DNA of 64,000 bases, from the NCBI RefSeq assembly GCF_030719035.1, contig NZ_CP132203.1:5412501-5476500 (forward strand). Reading direction: 5' to 3'. The stretch's first letter is position 1; every line of letters begins with the position of its first letter. Source of the stretch: Hahella sp. HNIBRBA332 (GTDB taxonomy: Bacteria > Pseudomonadota > Gammaproteobacteria > Pseudomonadales > Oleiphilaceae). Shown in pieces: positions 47,390 to 56,379 of the stretch. The notes under the pieces were generated by a model. The model was not told the origin of the DNA. It was given only the letters and a program-made list of their open reading frames with translations, and searched no databases. The position numbers and the translations under genes are program-made.

Positions 47390-48316
47390 TCAGGAACCCG
47401 CCGCGCCGGAATCCAGCAACTCTCGCTCACGGGTGCGGCCCCTGTTGAAATTCAGCTGCGAAACTATCATGCCGGCCAGCATAAGACCACATCCGTAAAT
47501 GGCTTTTTCGTCCAGAACTTCCTGCAGCATCAGCCATCCGCCCAGCACCGCGAAAACCGTCTCCAGGCTGATGATGATGGCGACCCGGGTGGCCGGCGCG
47601 TGCTGCTGGCCGATCACCTGCAAAGTATAGGCGATTCCCACGGACATGAAGCCCGCGTAGGCGATTGACCAGGACGCGCCCCACAGCCCACTCCAGGTGG
47701 GCGTTTCTATGGCGAACGCCACGGCCCAGCTCACTATTCCGCAGACCAGAAACTGCAAGATGGAAATATGCAAGGGATTAAAACGGGGAGACAGCCATCC
47801 GATCATCAACACATGTCCCGCCCAGAAACCGGCGCCGATCAGTTGCAGGGAGTCGCCATAGGAGACGGTAAAGTCTTCGCGCACGCTGAGATAAAACAAA
47901 CCGATGACGCATAATACCGCGCCAAACCATATTTTGGCTTCGGCGCGCTGTCCCCAGCATAATGCGAACATTGGCACCAGGATGATATATAGCCCGGTTA
48001 TGAAACCCGCCTTACCGGCGGTAGTGTACTGCAGCCCCACTTGTTGCAGCGAGGCGCCGGCGAACAGAAAGAAGCCCGCCAGACAGCTTCCCAGCAGCAA
48101 ACCTTTGGCCTTGGGTTTGGCCGGAGCCACCCGCTGCAGGCGCGGCAATATGATGAGCAGGGGAATCAAGGACAGACCGCCGAGCACAAAGCGGGCGGCG
48201 TTGAAAGTGAAGGGACCGACGTGCTCCATACCCGCCACCTGGGCGACAAAGGCGAACCCCCAAATCGCCGCCGCGACAATCAACATCGCTTCCGAACGAT
48301 ACGCGCCGACTCTCAT
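47390..48316 (-). CDS. EamA/DMT-family transporter
   Basis: Inner-membrane protein of 308 residues with the two EamA (DUF6) repeats and about ten hydrophobic segments. The N-terminal repeat begins AMLIVAAAIWGFAFVAQVAG (in part), and the second holds VIGQQHAPATRVAIIISLETVFAVLGGWLML (in part), the usual late motif. The ATG at 48316 follows GGAGGT; a TTG just upstream is less likely. The substrate cannot be told: the family exports amino acids, metabolites or nucleotide sugars. Divergent from the RmlD-like gene. Confidence 0.88.
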   Translation of the reverse strand: MRVGAYRSEAMLIVAAAIWGFAFVAQVAGMEHVGPFTFNAARFVLGGLSLIPLLIILPRLQRVAPAKPKAKGLLLGSCLAGFFLFAGASLQQVGLQYTTAGKAGFITGLYIILVPMFALCWGQRAEAKIWFGAVLCVIGLFYLSVREDFTVSYGDSLQLIGAGFWAGHVLMIGWLSPRFNPLHISILQFLVCGIVSWAVAFAIETPTWSGLWGASWSIAYAGFMSVGIAYTLQVIGQQHAPATRVAIIISLETVFAVLGGWLMLQEVLDEKAIYGCGLMLAGMIVSQLNFNRGRTRERELLDSGAAGS

Positions 48317-48448
48317 CAACTACCTCCGTAATCCCCAGGGAATATTTAAAAAGTCCAAAGGCTGCAAACAAACCGCCGATTGTATCACAACCGCCTTAAA
48401 TGGCAGACTTGCCGTTAACAGGCTGAGGCCAAATAACAAGGGATTTCC

Positions 48449-49351
48449 ATGCAACTTTTTTCCAACGATGCCAAAAAACCCAGAGTGCTGGTCACCGGCG
48501 CCAGCGGCTTTTTAGGCGCGCACATCTGCCGGGCGCTGAATCAGGATTACGACGTGCTGGCGCAGAGCCATCATTTGACGCTGCCGGAAGATCTGGCGCC
48601 GTTTCGAGTGCGGCAGGATCTGTGCGACGCAGCGCTGACGCAGGCCATGTTCCGCAATCTGAGGCCGGACGCCGTGATCCATGCCGCCGCGCTGTCCGAT
48701 CCCAATACCTGCCAGCAGCAACCGGAACGCTCTCTGCAAGTGAACGTGGAGGCGACGCGCCTGCTCGCCGCCCTGTGCGCGGAAAGAAATATTCCGCTGC
48801 TGTTCACCTCCACCGACCTGGTGTTCGACGGTCGTCAGGGCGTATACCGGGAAAGCGATCCGGTGAACCCCATCAATCGCTATGGCGAGCACAAGGCATT
48901 GGCGGAGGTGTCGATCCGCGAACTGCATCCCCTCGCCACCATCGTGCGCCTGCCCTGGATGTTCGGTCTGGGTCTGCTCAAGCCAAGCAGCGTGTCGCAA
49001 TGGCTGGAGCGACTGCGTCAGGGTGACGCGCTCACCGGCTTTATTGATGAATATCGCTCCGCGGTGGACTACGTCACCGCCGCCCAGGGCATCGTGCGCT
49101 TTTTCCAGATGCAGCAGGGCCTCACCCTGCATTTGGGCGGCATTGAGACCGTCTCGCGCCATCACTTTCTAAAGGCGCTGGCGCGGACTTTTGGGCTTGA
49201 TGAAGACCTGATTCAGGAGCAAAAACAAAGGGATGTCATCATGCCGGCCAAGCGCCCCCGCGACGTGAGCCTGGACAGTCGCCGCGCCAGGGGACTGGGC
49301 TACAAGACCCCGTTCATGGATGAAATGTTGGCGGAGTTGCGCAACATTTAG
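48449..49351 (+). CDS. RmlD-like NAD(P)-dependent sugar-nucleotide reductase
   Basis: Extended short-chain dehydrogenase of 300 residues, closest in pattern to dTDP-4-dehydrorhamnose reductase. Seen: the glycine motif VTGASGFLGAH (about 14-24), VIHAAALSDPNTCQQQP (about 75-91), STDLVFDG and the catalytic NRYGEHKALAE (Tyr-x-x-x-Lys, about 144-153). No other rml genes are near, so this is a stand-alone member of RmlD-type reductases; the substrate is unknown. Ribosome site AAGGGA. Confidence 0.82.
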   Translation: MQLFSNDAKKPRVLVTGASGFLGAHICRALNQDYDVLAQSHHLTLPEDLAPFRVRQDLCDAALTQAMFRNLRPDAVIHAAALSDPNTCQQQPERSLQVNVEATRLLAALCAERNIPLLFTSTDLVFDGRQGVYRESDPVNPINRYGEHKALAEVSIRELHPLATIVRLPWMFGLGLLKPSSVSQWLERLRQGDALTGFIDEYRSAVDYVTAAQGIVRFFQMQQGLTLHLGGIETVSRHHFLKALARTFGLDEDLIQEQKQRDVIMPAKRPRDVSLDSRRARGLGYKTPFMDEMLAELRNI

Positions 49352-49467
49352 TCACTTATAAACGCAAATCTGCACAGATTTCACACCTTCCGTACAAGTC
49401 CAGTTGCAAAACCGTTACGGAATTCCCCTGTTGCGCCGGTCATACTGGGCGACAGGGGGGACCTTTA

Positions 49468-50892
49468 ATGATCGCCAAAAATTGCCAAGCCTGGGTCGAC
49501 TTTCTGAGCCGAGTCGAATTGCCCGTACTTTCTGAAACCATGCGGGAAATCAACGAGCTCACCGCTACCGGCGACTGTTCCGTACAGCAGCTGGCGGACG
49601 TCGTTTTGAAAGACGCCGACCTGACTTCGCAAGTCATTCGTCAGTCCAACACCGCCTTTTATAATCCATCCTGTCAGCCGGTGAGCACCATCAGTCGCTC
49701 CATTATGCTGTTGGGCTTCGAAACCGTACGCTCAATCGCCGTTTCCTCTCTGGTGATTGACGCGCTGTTAAGCAAATCGCCGCGCATCCATTTACAGAAA
49801 AGTCTGGCCCGAGCGCTGCATGCGGCGGTGCAGGCCAAGCGTCTGCTGGGCAAGTTTACGCCCTCGCGCAGTGAAGAGATTTTTATCGCCGCTTTGCTCA
49901 GCAATATCGGCGAACTGGCGTTCTGGTCCTGTCGCACGCCGCAGGCGGACGCCCTTGACGAGCTGCTGGTGCGGGAAGAGCCGGTCACCGCCCAGAAACA
50001 GGTTCTCGGGGCCACCTTCCCCGCCATCACCCGCGGTCTGGTGGACTGTTGGAAACTGGGGCCGCTGCTGCAGGCGGTGGTCAGCGGCGGCAAGGCGGAC
50101 AACCAGATGGTGACGCTGATCCGCAGTATCGTTGGACTGGTGGAAGAGGCCGAACAGGGCTGGAATTCCCCCACATTGCGGCAATCCATCAACCATGTCG
50201 CCTCGCAGTTGAACGAACAGCCGGACAACCTGGAGCAGCGTCTGAAAACCAATGCTCAGGAGGCGGCAAAAATCGCCGCCGCCATCGGCATGAAACAGAT
50301 CGTCAATCATATCCCCGGACATAACGCCCGCTACGCAGGCGAGCAGACGCCGCCGCAACCCGCGGATCCAACGTTACAGTTGCAGATTCTGCGCGATCTG
50401 TCGGTGATGCTGACGGAAAAACCCGACATCAACTTGATACTGATGACCGTAGTGGAAGGCCTGCACCGCGCCGTCGGCCTGACCCGCGTGGCGCTGCTGA
50501 TGACCGACCGCAGCCAGAAACAGCTGGTTGCGAAGAAGGTGCTGGGGCCGCATACGGATCACTGGAAAGAAAATTTCTGCGTCAATCTGGACTCGGATAG
50601 CCTGCTCGCCGCCATGGCGAAAGCGCTGCAAAGCGGCTGCTTCACCAATGCGGACGATCCCGCCTGGCGGATTCTGCGGGGACCGGACTTCGACCGCCTG
50701 ATCGGACGCACGCCGAGCATGTTCACGCCGTTACGCGTGGGCCCGCGCATTGTCGGGATGATTTACGCCGATAACGCGGACTGCCGCACGCGTCCGTCCC
50801 CAGAGCAGTTTTTTTCCTTCTGCCACTTTACCCAGCAGGCTCAACTTGGCTTGTTGCAGTTATCCGAGCAGTCGCAAAGCTCTAGTTCTTAA
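49468..50892 (+). CDS. HDOD - GAF domain protein
   Basis: Cytoplasmic 474-residue protein. The HDOD domain (about 15-215) has [23 protein letters not shown] and [21 protein letters not shown]. It lacks the HD residues and is a regulatory module. The C-terminal GAF domain (about 310-470) contains [19 protein letters not shown]. Such proteins link to c-di-GMP signalling and chemotaxis in other bacteria. Strong ribosome site GGGGGGA. Its 3' end overlaps the convergent chemoreceptor gene by 11 bp. Confidence 0.88.
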   Translation: MIAKNCQAWVDFLSRVELPVLSETMREINELTATGDCSVQQLADVVLKDADLTSQVIRQSNTAFYNPSCQPVSTISRSIMLLGFETVRSIAVSSLVIDALLSKSPRIHLQKSLARALHAAVQAKRLLGKFTPSRSEEIFIAALLSNIGELAFWSCRTPQADALDELLVREEPVTAQKQVLGATFPAITRGLVDCWKLGPLLQAVVSGGKADNQMVTLIRSIVGLVEEAEQGWNSPTLRQSINHVASQLNEQPDNLEQRLKTNAQEAAKIAAAIGMKQIVNHIPGHNARYAGEQTPPQPADPTLQLQILRDLSVMLTEKPDINLILMTVVEGLHRAVGLTRVALLMTDRSQKQLVAKKVLGPHTDHWKENFCVNLDSDSLLAAMAKALQSGCFTNADDPAWRILRGPDFDRLIGRTPSMFTPLRVGPRIVGMIYADNADCRTRPSPEQFFSFCHFTQQAQLGLLQLSEQSQSSSS

Positions 50893-52438
50893 AACGGGTC
50901 ACCAGTTCATACAGGTTGGCGGCCACGCCCCGCAGCTGCTCGATGCTGGCGGTGGACTCTCCCGCCGCCGTAGAGCTGGACTCCGCCAGATCAGAGATAT
51001 TCACCACCTGTCGGTTAACCTCCTCCGCCGCCTGCGCCTGCTGTTCCGCCGTCGCCGCCATTTGAATCGCCATACCGGCGATAGCGCTGACGGCGTCAGC
51101 GATGCCGCTCAACATGGTTTCCGCTTCAATCATCTTCTCCAGACCCGAGCCCGCGCTGGCCTTACCCCTCTCCGCCACTGCGACGGAACGCTGCGCCAAC
51201 GCAGTGAGCGTTTCAATGATCTGGTGGATCTCTTTAGTCGATTCCTGCGTGCGCTGGGCCAGATGCCGTACTTCGTCGGCCACCACGGAAAAGCCGCGAC
51301 CTTGCTCTCCCGCCCGCGCCGCCTCAATGGCCGCATTTAACGCCAGGAGATTGGTCTGCTCCGCCACCTGATTGATCATCTGCGCCACCTGGGCGATTTG
51401 CTTCGACTGCGACGCCAGCTCCAGCACCGCGCCGCCGATTTCCTCCACGACGCCGTGCAATCCTTCAATCGCCCGACGCGTACCCACCGCCACTTCACGG
51501 CCATTCCTGGCCAGTTCGGAAGACTCTTCCGCTTTGTCCGCGGTTTCCTGTACGTGCTCCGACACGGAGCTTATGGCGCTGGTCATTTGCTGCATGGCCG
51601 CCGCCACTTCCTGGGTTTCCCGCTGTTGATCACGCAGGCGTTCTCTCGCCATTTCCGCCATATGCAGCCCCTCTCCCGAGCGTTCGAACAAGCGGGCGGA
51701 TTCCGCCTCAATACGGGTCAATACCGCGTCCAGGCGCGCTTTCAGGCTCATGATCGACACCGCCAGCGCCCCCTCTTCCGGGTCGCCGTCGGTATAAGAC
51801 AGCACCGCCAGTGGATGACTGAATGAGCGCTCCAGCAGCTTTTGCAGCGTAGCGACCAGATGCTTGCGCCGGTATGCGGCCATACCGGCGCAGAGCAACA
51901 TAAGCGCCAGCAGGGCCGGCCCCACCCAACCGGACACGGCGCCCATCATCCAGACGATCAAATAAGCCAGGGTCGCAGCCACAGGCAACACATATTCCAA
52001 TGGCGGCGGACGCCAACTCCGCGCTTTGCCTCCTTGATTGATCTTGCGGTACAAGGCTTCCGCCCGTTCAACATCTTTGCGGGCGGGACAAGTGCGCACC
52101 GACTCATAACCGACCACCCGGTTATTCTCCGTCACCGGGGTGACGTAGGCGTTCACCCAGTAATAATCACCGCTCTTGGCCCGATTTTTCACCAGCCCCA
52201 TCCAGGGCTTTCCCGCTTGCAGACATTCCCACATCACCTTGAACGCCGCGGGCGGCATATCCGGGTGGCGGATCAGGTTATGCGGTTTGCCGATCAGCTC
52301 CTCTTTGGAATATCCGCTGATCGTTACAAACACATCATTGCAATGGGTAATGACGCCTTTCAGGTCCGTGGCGGACACCAGCTTTTGCTCCGGCGTCAGT
52401 TTGATCTCTTTCATTGTGACAGGAAGGTTCTTTCGCAT
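50882..52438 (-). CDS. Aer-like PAS methyl-accepting chemotaxis protein
   Basis: Energy/redox taxis receptor of 518 residues with no periplasmic domain. The PAS domain (about 10-120) begins [19 protein letters not shown] and has [10 protein letters not shown]; Aer proteins bind FAD here. Two adjoining membrane segments (about 150-190) follow, then a linker with no clear HAMP and the signalling domain (about 240-518). Its hairpin tip is [41 protein letters not shown], given here only to identify the family. The ATG at 52438, with GAAGGTG in front, is preferred over one 8 codons upstream. Confidence 0.9.
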   Translation of the reverse strand: MRKNLPVTMKEIKLTPEQKLVSATDLKGVITHCNDVFVTISGYSKEELIGKPHNLIRHPDMPPAAFKVMWECLQAGKPWMGLVKNRAKSGDYYWVNAYVTPVTENNRVVGYESVRTCPARKDVERAEALYRKINQGGKARSWRPPPLEYVLPVAATLAYLIVWMMGAVSGWVGPALLALMLLCAGMAAYRRKHLVATLQKLLERSFSHPLAVLSYTDGDPEEGALAVSIMSLKARLDAVLTRIEAESARLFERSGEGLHMAEMARERLRDQQRETQEVAAAMQQMTSAISSVSEHVQETADKAEESSELARNGREVAVGTRRAIEGLHGVVEEIGGAVLELASQSKQIAQVAQMINQVAEQTNLLALNAAIEAARAGEQGRGFSVVADEVRHLAQRTQESTKEIHQIIETLTALAQRSVAVAERGKASAGSGLEKMIEAETMLSGIADAVSAIAGMAIQMAATAEQQAQAAEEVNRQVVNISDLAESSSTAAGESTASIEQLRGVAANLYELVTRFKN

Positions 52439-52524
52439 AGTCGCACCTTCAGTTGCATTCATTTCTCAAACGTTTTGCAAGGTATAACTGTTTTTCAAAA
52501 TACAACTATAGCAACTGACTTCAA

Positions 52525-53514
52525 TCAGGCGGGTTGGAAGCGCGCGCGATACTCTGTCATGGTCAGGCCGGTGGCGAGTTTGAACAGCTTGCGAAAGGAA
52601 CTGGGGTCTTCGTAACCGACATCCCAGATAATCCGCTCTACAGGCGTTACGCTGGTTTCCAGCATTTCTCTGGCGCGCTGGATGCGAAGTTGTTGCACGT
52701 ACTGCAGCGGCGACATCCCCAGGGCTTTACGGAAACGCCGTTGCAGGGTGCGCTCGCTGACCCGCGCCACAGCTGCCATGTCTTCGAGGGCGACCTCCTC
52801 CGCCATGTGCTCCTGCAGCCACAACTGTAATTTGCGCACTGCGCCATCGCCATGGGAGAAATCCGGGGCGAACAATTGATAATACTGCTGGCGACGGGGG
52901 CCGGTATCCACCAGAAAGAACTTGCCCAGATTCATGGTCAGGGAGGCGGACGTCACCCGTTGAATCATGCGCAGGCCCAGATCCATCCAGGCGCTGACGC
53001 CGCCTGCGGTGACGATGTCGCCCTGATCCACCAGCAACTCGTCCTCCACCAGCTCAACCTGCGGGAACATGGCCTGAAAATCCCTCGCCAACCGCCAATG
53101 GGTCGTGGCCTTGCGGCCATCCAGCAAACCGGCGCCCGCCAGGGCGAAGCTGCCGGCGCAGGCGGACGTCATGATAGTTCCATGCGCATGCAACGCCTGC
53201 AATCCGGCGGTCAGCGCCGGTTCGCGCCAATCCACCGCCAGGGCGTCAAAGCAAGGCGGTACGATCAGCACATCCGGCGCCGCCTGCAACGCCTCATGCA
53301 AAGGACGGGAGGCCAAACCCGGCTGGCTGGCGTCTTCTCCTGTGCGCCAGAAACTGATCCGCAACGCTGGCCAATGGGGCGACGCCGCCTCACGCCGATA
53401 TTCTTCCGCGACGGCCAACAAGTCTTTCAGTCCAAATACCGCCGACTGCATGGAGGTGGGATAAAGCAGCACGCCCACCTCGTAGCGTTTGATGCCTGAT
53501 TGGGTTTGCGTCAT
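52525..53514 (-). CDS. GlxA-family AraC-type transcriptional regulator
   Basis: Regulator of 329 residues with an N-terminal DJ-1/PfpI-like domain (about 10-190: VGVLLYPTSMQS, TSACAGSFALAGAGLLDGRKATTHW) and a C-terminal AraC DNA-binding domain with two helix-turn-helices (about 225-325: VALEDMAAVARVSERTLQRRFRKALG; IIWDVGYEDPSSFRKLFKLATG). The ATG at 53514 follows GGGGTGG; the longer frame starts with GTG. It is divergent from the cysteine hydrolase gene, which it probably regulates. The Cys in SACAG at the nucleophile elbow is kept; the effector is unknown. Confidence 0.9.
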   Translation of the reverse strand: MTQTQSGIKRYEVGVLLYPTSMQSAVFGLKDLLAVAEEYRREAASPHWPALRISFWRTGEDASQPGLASRPLHEALQAAPDVLIVPPCFDALAVDWREPALTAGLQALHAHGTIMTSACAGSFALAGAGLLDGRKATTHWRLARDFQAMFPQVELVEDELLVDQGDIVTAGGVSAWMDLGLRMIQRVTSASLTMNLGKFFLVDTGPRRQQYYQLFAPDFSHGDGAVRKLQLWLQEHMAEEVALEDMAAVARVSERTLQRRFRKALGMSPLQYVQQLRIQRAREMLETSVTPVERIIWDVGYEDPSSFRKLFKLATGLTMTEYRARFQPA

Positions 53515-53534
53515 GTCGTAATCCACCCCGCATT

Positions 53535-53548
53535 TGTCGTTTACGACA
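53535..53548. promoter_or_regulatory. Palindromic candidate operator
   Basis: TGTCGT-TT-ACGACA, a perfect 6-bp inverted repeat in the gap between the GlxA-type regulator and the hydrolase. A second half site TGTCGTAA lies at 53514-53521, overlapping the regulator's ribosome site/start. This suggests autoregulation. Confidence 0.5.
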
Positions 53549-53690
53549 TCAGCATAGCGCGCCCCCTGTCCCTAAGATAGTCCTCAACCTGATCAGCCAG
53601 AGCCAAATCTCCGGCGATGCAGGCCCACTGACCCGATACCCAATTAGCCCCAAAACCAACTGGCGCCATAGACTGTAAAAGGAAACCAAC

Positions 53691-54278
53691 ATGACTACGA
53701 ACAAGCTGCCCGCGATCAACCTACCCAATACGGCATTGCTGTTGATCGACATTCAGAACGACTACTTCCCCGGCGGCACCATGGAGCTGCATCAATCTGA
53801 GCAGGCCGCCGCGAAGGCCGCCAACGTATTGCAGGGATTCCGACGCGCCGGCTTGCCGGTGATTCACATCCAACATGAAATGATTGGCGACCGCGGTTTC
53901 TTTCTCCCCGGCTCGGAAGGGCAAAAGATCCATGCCTCCGTCACCCCTGAAGCGGATGAAACCGTCGTCGTAAAAAACTATCCCAGCAGCTTTCTCCGCA
54001 CCGAACTGGACCAGCTGTTGCAGAACCAGGAAATCAAACATCTGGCGATCGTCGGCATGATGACGCACATGTGCGTCAACACCACCGTGCGCGCCGCTGT
54101 GGAGCATGGCTACGGCGTCACCCTGATCGGCGACGCCACCGCCACCCGCAACCTTGTCCTTGACGGAGAAAGCATCCCCGCGGAGCAAGTGCAACGGGCC
54201 ATGCTCGCCAGCGTTATCGGCTTCTTCGCCGAGGTCACGACGGCGGATGGCTTCCTGCAACAACATAACCTGATCTAA
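53691..54278 (+). CDS. Isochorismatase-family cysteine hydrolase
   Basis: Cytoplasmic hydrolase of 195 residues. The catalytic triad is complete: Asp in ALLLIDIQNDYFPGG (about residue 18), Lys in VVVKNYPSSF (about 96) and Cys in MMTHMCVNTTVRAA (about 129). The family comprises nicotinamidases, N-carbamoylsarcosine hydrolases and related amidases; the sequence does not say which. It is divergent from a GlxA-family regulator, a pairing common for amidase-like genes. AAGGAAA ribosome site. Ends before two terminator-like hairpins. Confidence 0.92.
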   Translation: MTTNKLPAINLPNTALLLIDIQNDYFPGGTMELHQSEQAAAKAANVLQGFRRAGLPVIHIQHEMIGDRGFFLPGSEGQKIHASVTPEADETVVVKNYPSSFLRTELDQLLQNQEIKHLAIVGMMTHMCVNTTVRAAVEHGYGVTLIGDATATRNLVLDGESIPAEQVQRAMLASVIGFFAEVTTADGFLQQHNLI

Positions 54279-54307
54279 CTCCCTGCCCTGTAAGAAAAAA
54301 CATAAAA

Positions 54308-54346
54308 CCGGGCTGTCTGTCACATTCAGACGGCCCGGCCGCATTT
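54308..54346 (+). terminator. Intrinsic terminator of the cysteine hydrolase gene
   Basis: 12-bp stem CCGGGCTGTCTG / CAGACGGCCCGG (one G-U pair) with TCACATT loop at 54308-54338, followed by CATTTTCC. Confidence 0.8.
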
Positions 54347-54400
54347 TCCGATTGCAATGCCGCCGCTTTTCGTTACCTTTGCCGCCGTGATGGAGATAGA

Positions 54401-54423
54401 CGCCGCCTATGGCGGGCGTTTTT
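54401..54423 (+). terminator. Second terminator-like hairpin
   Basis: CGCC.GCC / GGC.GGGCG stem with TAT loop (54401-54418) and a TTTTT run (54419-54423). It follows the first terminator by about 60 bp. Confidence 0.6.
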
Positions 54424-54798
54424 CGGTATGGACAGTTCACGGGTCGCCTGCAGATTACTTTCCCGAATGAAATTTCCCAAAAGCCGTAAGTCTTTTACCC
54501 GTTTCCCCTTTAGCGTGGGGAGGTAGCCGCAGCAAGCGCGCAAACTTGGCCGGGCCGACTCTTTTCCTGTTGGAGCGTCGGCGGCGGGTAAGGACGCCGG
54601 CCCGAATTGCAGCCTTGCAGTTTGTCCGGAATGCAGGGAGGCAGGCGGGGAAAAACGCCAGGGCTCGCCGGAGTGCGGGCGTTGCACGTTAAACGATTAA
54701 GAGGCCGGGCCGAAAGGCTGCGGCGTTTGGCGTCGTTTCGGAAATCAGCAGCGTGGCTCAATTGAACTGCAGTTTAAGTTCGCACGAGGAGAAAACCC
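54424..54798. other. GC-rich structured non-coding stretch before the sugar-binding protein
   Basis: About 370 bases without a credible gene. It contains nested complementary segments: CGGGCC (about 54555) with GGCCCG (about 54599), enclosing GCCGAC / GTCGGC; a tandem TTGCAG; and GC-rich arms around GGCGGGG...CGCC. Two short overlapping minus-strand frames cover it in different phases, which argues for structure or repeat rather than protein. It could be a dispersed repeat or an RNA element in the 5' region of the binding-protein gene. I match it to no known riboswitch. Confidence 0.4.
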
Positions 54799-56058
54799 AT
54801 GAATAAGAAAACGATCCTTCTCTCATTAGCGCTGTGCTGGCAAAGCCAGGCCGTTTCCGCCGGCGAGGTCGAGGTATTGCATTATTGGACCTCCGGGGGA
54901 GAGGCCGCCGCCATCGACGTACTGAAGGATCTGGTGAAAAAACGCGGACACGCCTGGCGCGACTTCGTGGTGCCAGGAGGCGGCGGCGAGAGCGCTAACG
55001 CCGAACTGAAAAAACGCGTGATCCAGGGCGATCCGCCCGCCTCCGCCATGGTCAAAGGCCCGGATATCGAACGCTGGGCCAGATTGGGTTTTCTGCAGAA
55101 TCTGGACGAGCTGGCGCAAAAGCAGCATTGGGATGAAAAGCTTCCCCCCGTAATCGCGGACGTCGCTAAATTTCGCGGCCATTACGTCTCTACCCCGGTG
55201 AACGTGCATCGGGTCAACTGGATGTGGATCAACAAACGCATCCTCGATGACGTCGGCGTCGCCGTTCCCACCACCTGGGAAGAATTCGAAGCCGCGGCGA
55301 AAAAGATTCAGGCCAAAGGCTATCCGGTCATCGCCCATGGCGATCAATCCTGGCAGGACGCCACCGTATTCGAGTCCGTCGCGCTGGCGGTGGGCGGCGA
55401 AGAGTTCTACCGTCTGGCCTTCGTAGAGAACGACTACGGCGTCATTAAAAGCGACACCATGACCAAAGTGCTGGCGCAATTCCGCCGCTTGCAGCCCTAT
55501 TTCAAAACCGACTTGAAAAGCCAGGATTGGAACGTCGCCACCCAGGCGGTCATCAACGGTCAGGCCGCGTTCCAGTTTATGGGCGACTGGGCCAAAGGCG
55601 AGTTTGAAAAAGCGGGCCAGAAAGCCGGTAAAGATTTCGTCTGCGCACCCATGCCGGGCACGTCCAACCAGTTTCTCTACAACATCGACACACTGGTGAT
55701 GTTCCAGCTCAAATCCGCAGACGCTCAAGCCGCACAGCAGGACTTGGCGGACGCGATCATGAGCGAGACCTTCCAGAATGTGTTCAATCTGAAGAAGGGC
55801 TCCATCCCTGCGCGCATGGATGTCAGCCTGGACCAGTTCGACGACTGCGCCCGCCTGAGCCGGAAAGACTTTCTGGCGGCGGAGAAAAGCGGCGGCTTGC
55901 TGCCCAGCATCGCCCACGGTATGGCCACCACCGCGCGGGTGCAGGAAGAGTTTTACGCCGTGTTGCATGAGTTCCTGCACGATCCAGCGATGACGCCGGA
56001 AAAAGCCACCGTCACATTGGCCAAGCGCATGCGCTACGGCTCCTACGCCATCAACTGA
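54799..56058 (+). CDS. Sugar ABC transporter substrate-binding protein
   Basis: Periplasmic family 1 binding protein of 419 residues, signal peptide about 1-21 (SQAVSA). The mature start VEVLHYWTSGGEAAAIDVLKDLV and the PVNVHRVNWMWINKRIL region resemble glucose/mannose-type binding proteins of pseudomonads (GtsA-like). Strong GAGGAG ribosome site and its own terminator. No permease or ATPase gene is adjacent, and the next gene is a pullulanase, so the likely ligand is glucose or a short maltodextrin. It must borrow membrane components encoded elsewhere or act with another system. Confidence 0.88.
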   Translation: MNKKTILLSLALCWQSQAVSAGEVEVLHYWTSGGEAAAIDVLKDLVKKRGHAWRDFVVPGGGGESANAELKKRVIQGDPPASAMVKGPDIERWARLGFLQNLDELAQKQHWDEKLPPVIADVAKFRGHYVSTPVNVHRVNWMWINKRILDDVGVAVPTTWEEFEAAAKKIQAKGYPVIAHGDQSWQDATVFESVALAVGGEEFYRLAFVENDYGVIKSDTMTKVLAQFRRLQPYFKTDLKSQDWNVATQAVINGQAAFQFMGDWAKGEFEKAGQKAGKDFVCAPMPGTSNQFLYNIDTLVMFQLKSADAQAAQQDLADAIMSETFQNVFNLKKGSIPARMDVSLDQFDDCARLSRKDFLAAEKSGGLLPSIAHGMATTARVQEEFYAVLHEFLHDPAMTPEKATVTLAKRMRYGSYAIN

Positions 56059-56086
56059 CGCCCACGACGGCGACGCTGCCTCTCAG

Positions 56087-56120
56087 CGCCCCCAGGGGAT
56101 GACCCTGGGGGCGTATTTTT
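56087..56120 (+). terminator. Strong intrinsic terminator of the sugar-binding protein gene
   Basis: Perfect 11-bp stem CGCCCCCAGGG / CCCTGGGGGCG with GATGA loop, followed by TATTTTT. Confidence 0.95.
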
Positions 56121-56379
56121 AACTTTTTCACGCCGACCTGCGCCCCCAGCAAGGAGGATAAGAGCGCGCCATCTCCTCCAGGGGGGATTTTAGGGGGGAA
56201 TTTCGCCACCTGGATTTAAACGCCCACCGTATAAACTACGTAACCCATTGATTAACAAATACAATATGACGCCAGCGCGGCTTGGACGACTGCTTGGTGG
56301 GCGTCGCGCATTGCCTATAGCATAGCTCCACCACACGCACTCAAAGCAACAACAAATATAATCAGAAAGGCGTACCTCT
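56121..56379 (+). promoter_or_regulatory. Upstream region of the pullulanase gene with inverted GGAGGA pair
   Basis: Holds no gene. GGAGGA at 56153-56158 faces TCCTCC at 56174-56179, then two G6 runs (56181-56186 and 56193-56198) follow. The core GGAGGA fits the GGA(G/T)GA heart of MalT boxes, which control pullulanase genes in enterics. TACAAT at 56260-56265 may be a -10 but no -35 fits. Tentative. Confidence 0.35.

Noticed and set aside
54373..54761. Two overlapping minus-strand frames of 104 and 83 codons
   Set aside because: Different phases of the same GC-rich stretch, no ribosome site, Pro/Arg/Cys-rich; better explained as structured or repeated non-coding DNA.
54826..55980. 384-codon open frame antisense to the sugar-binding protein
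   Set aside because: Full overlap with a clear binding-protein gene with signal peptide and ribosome site; the antisense product has low-complexity composition and no motif.
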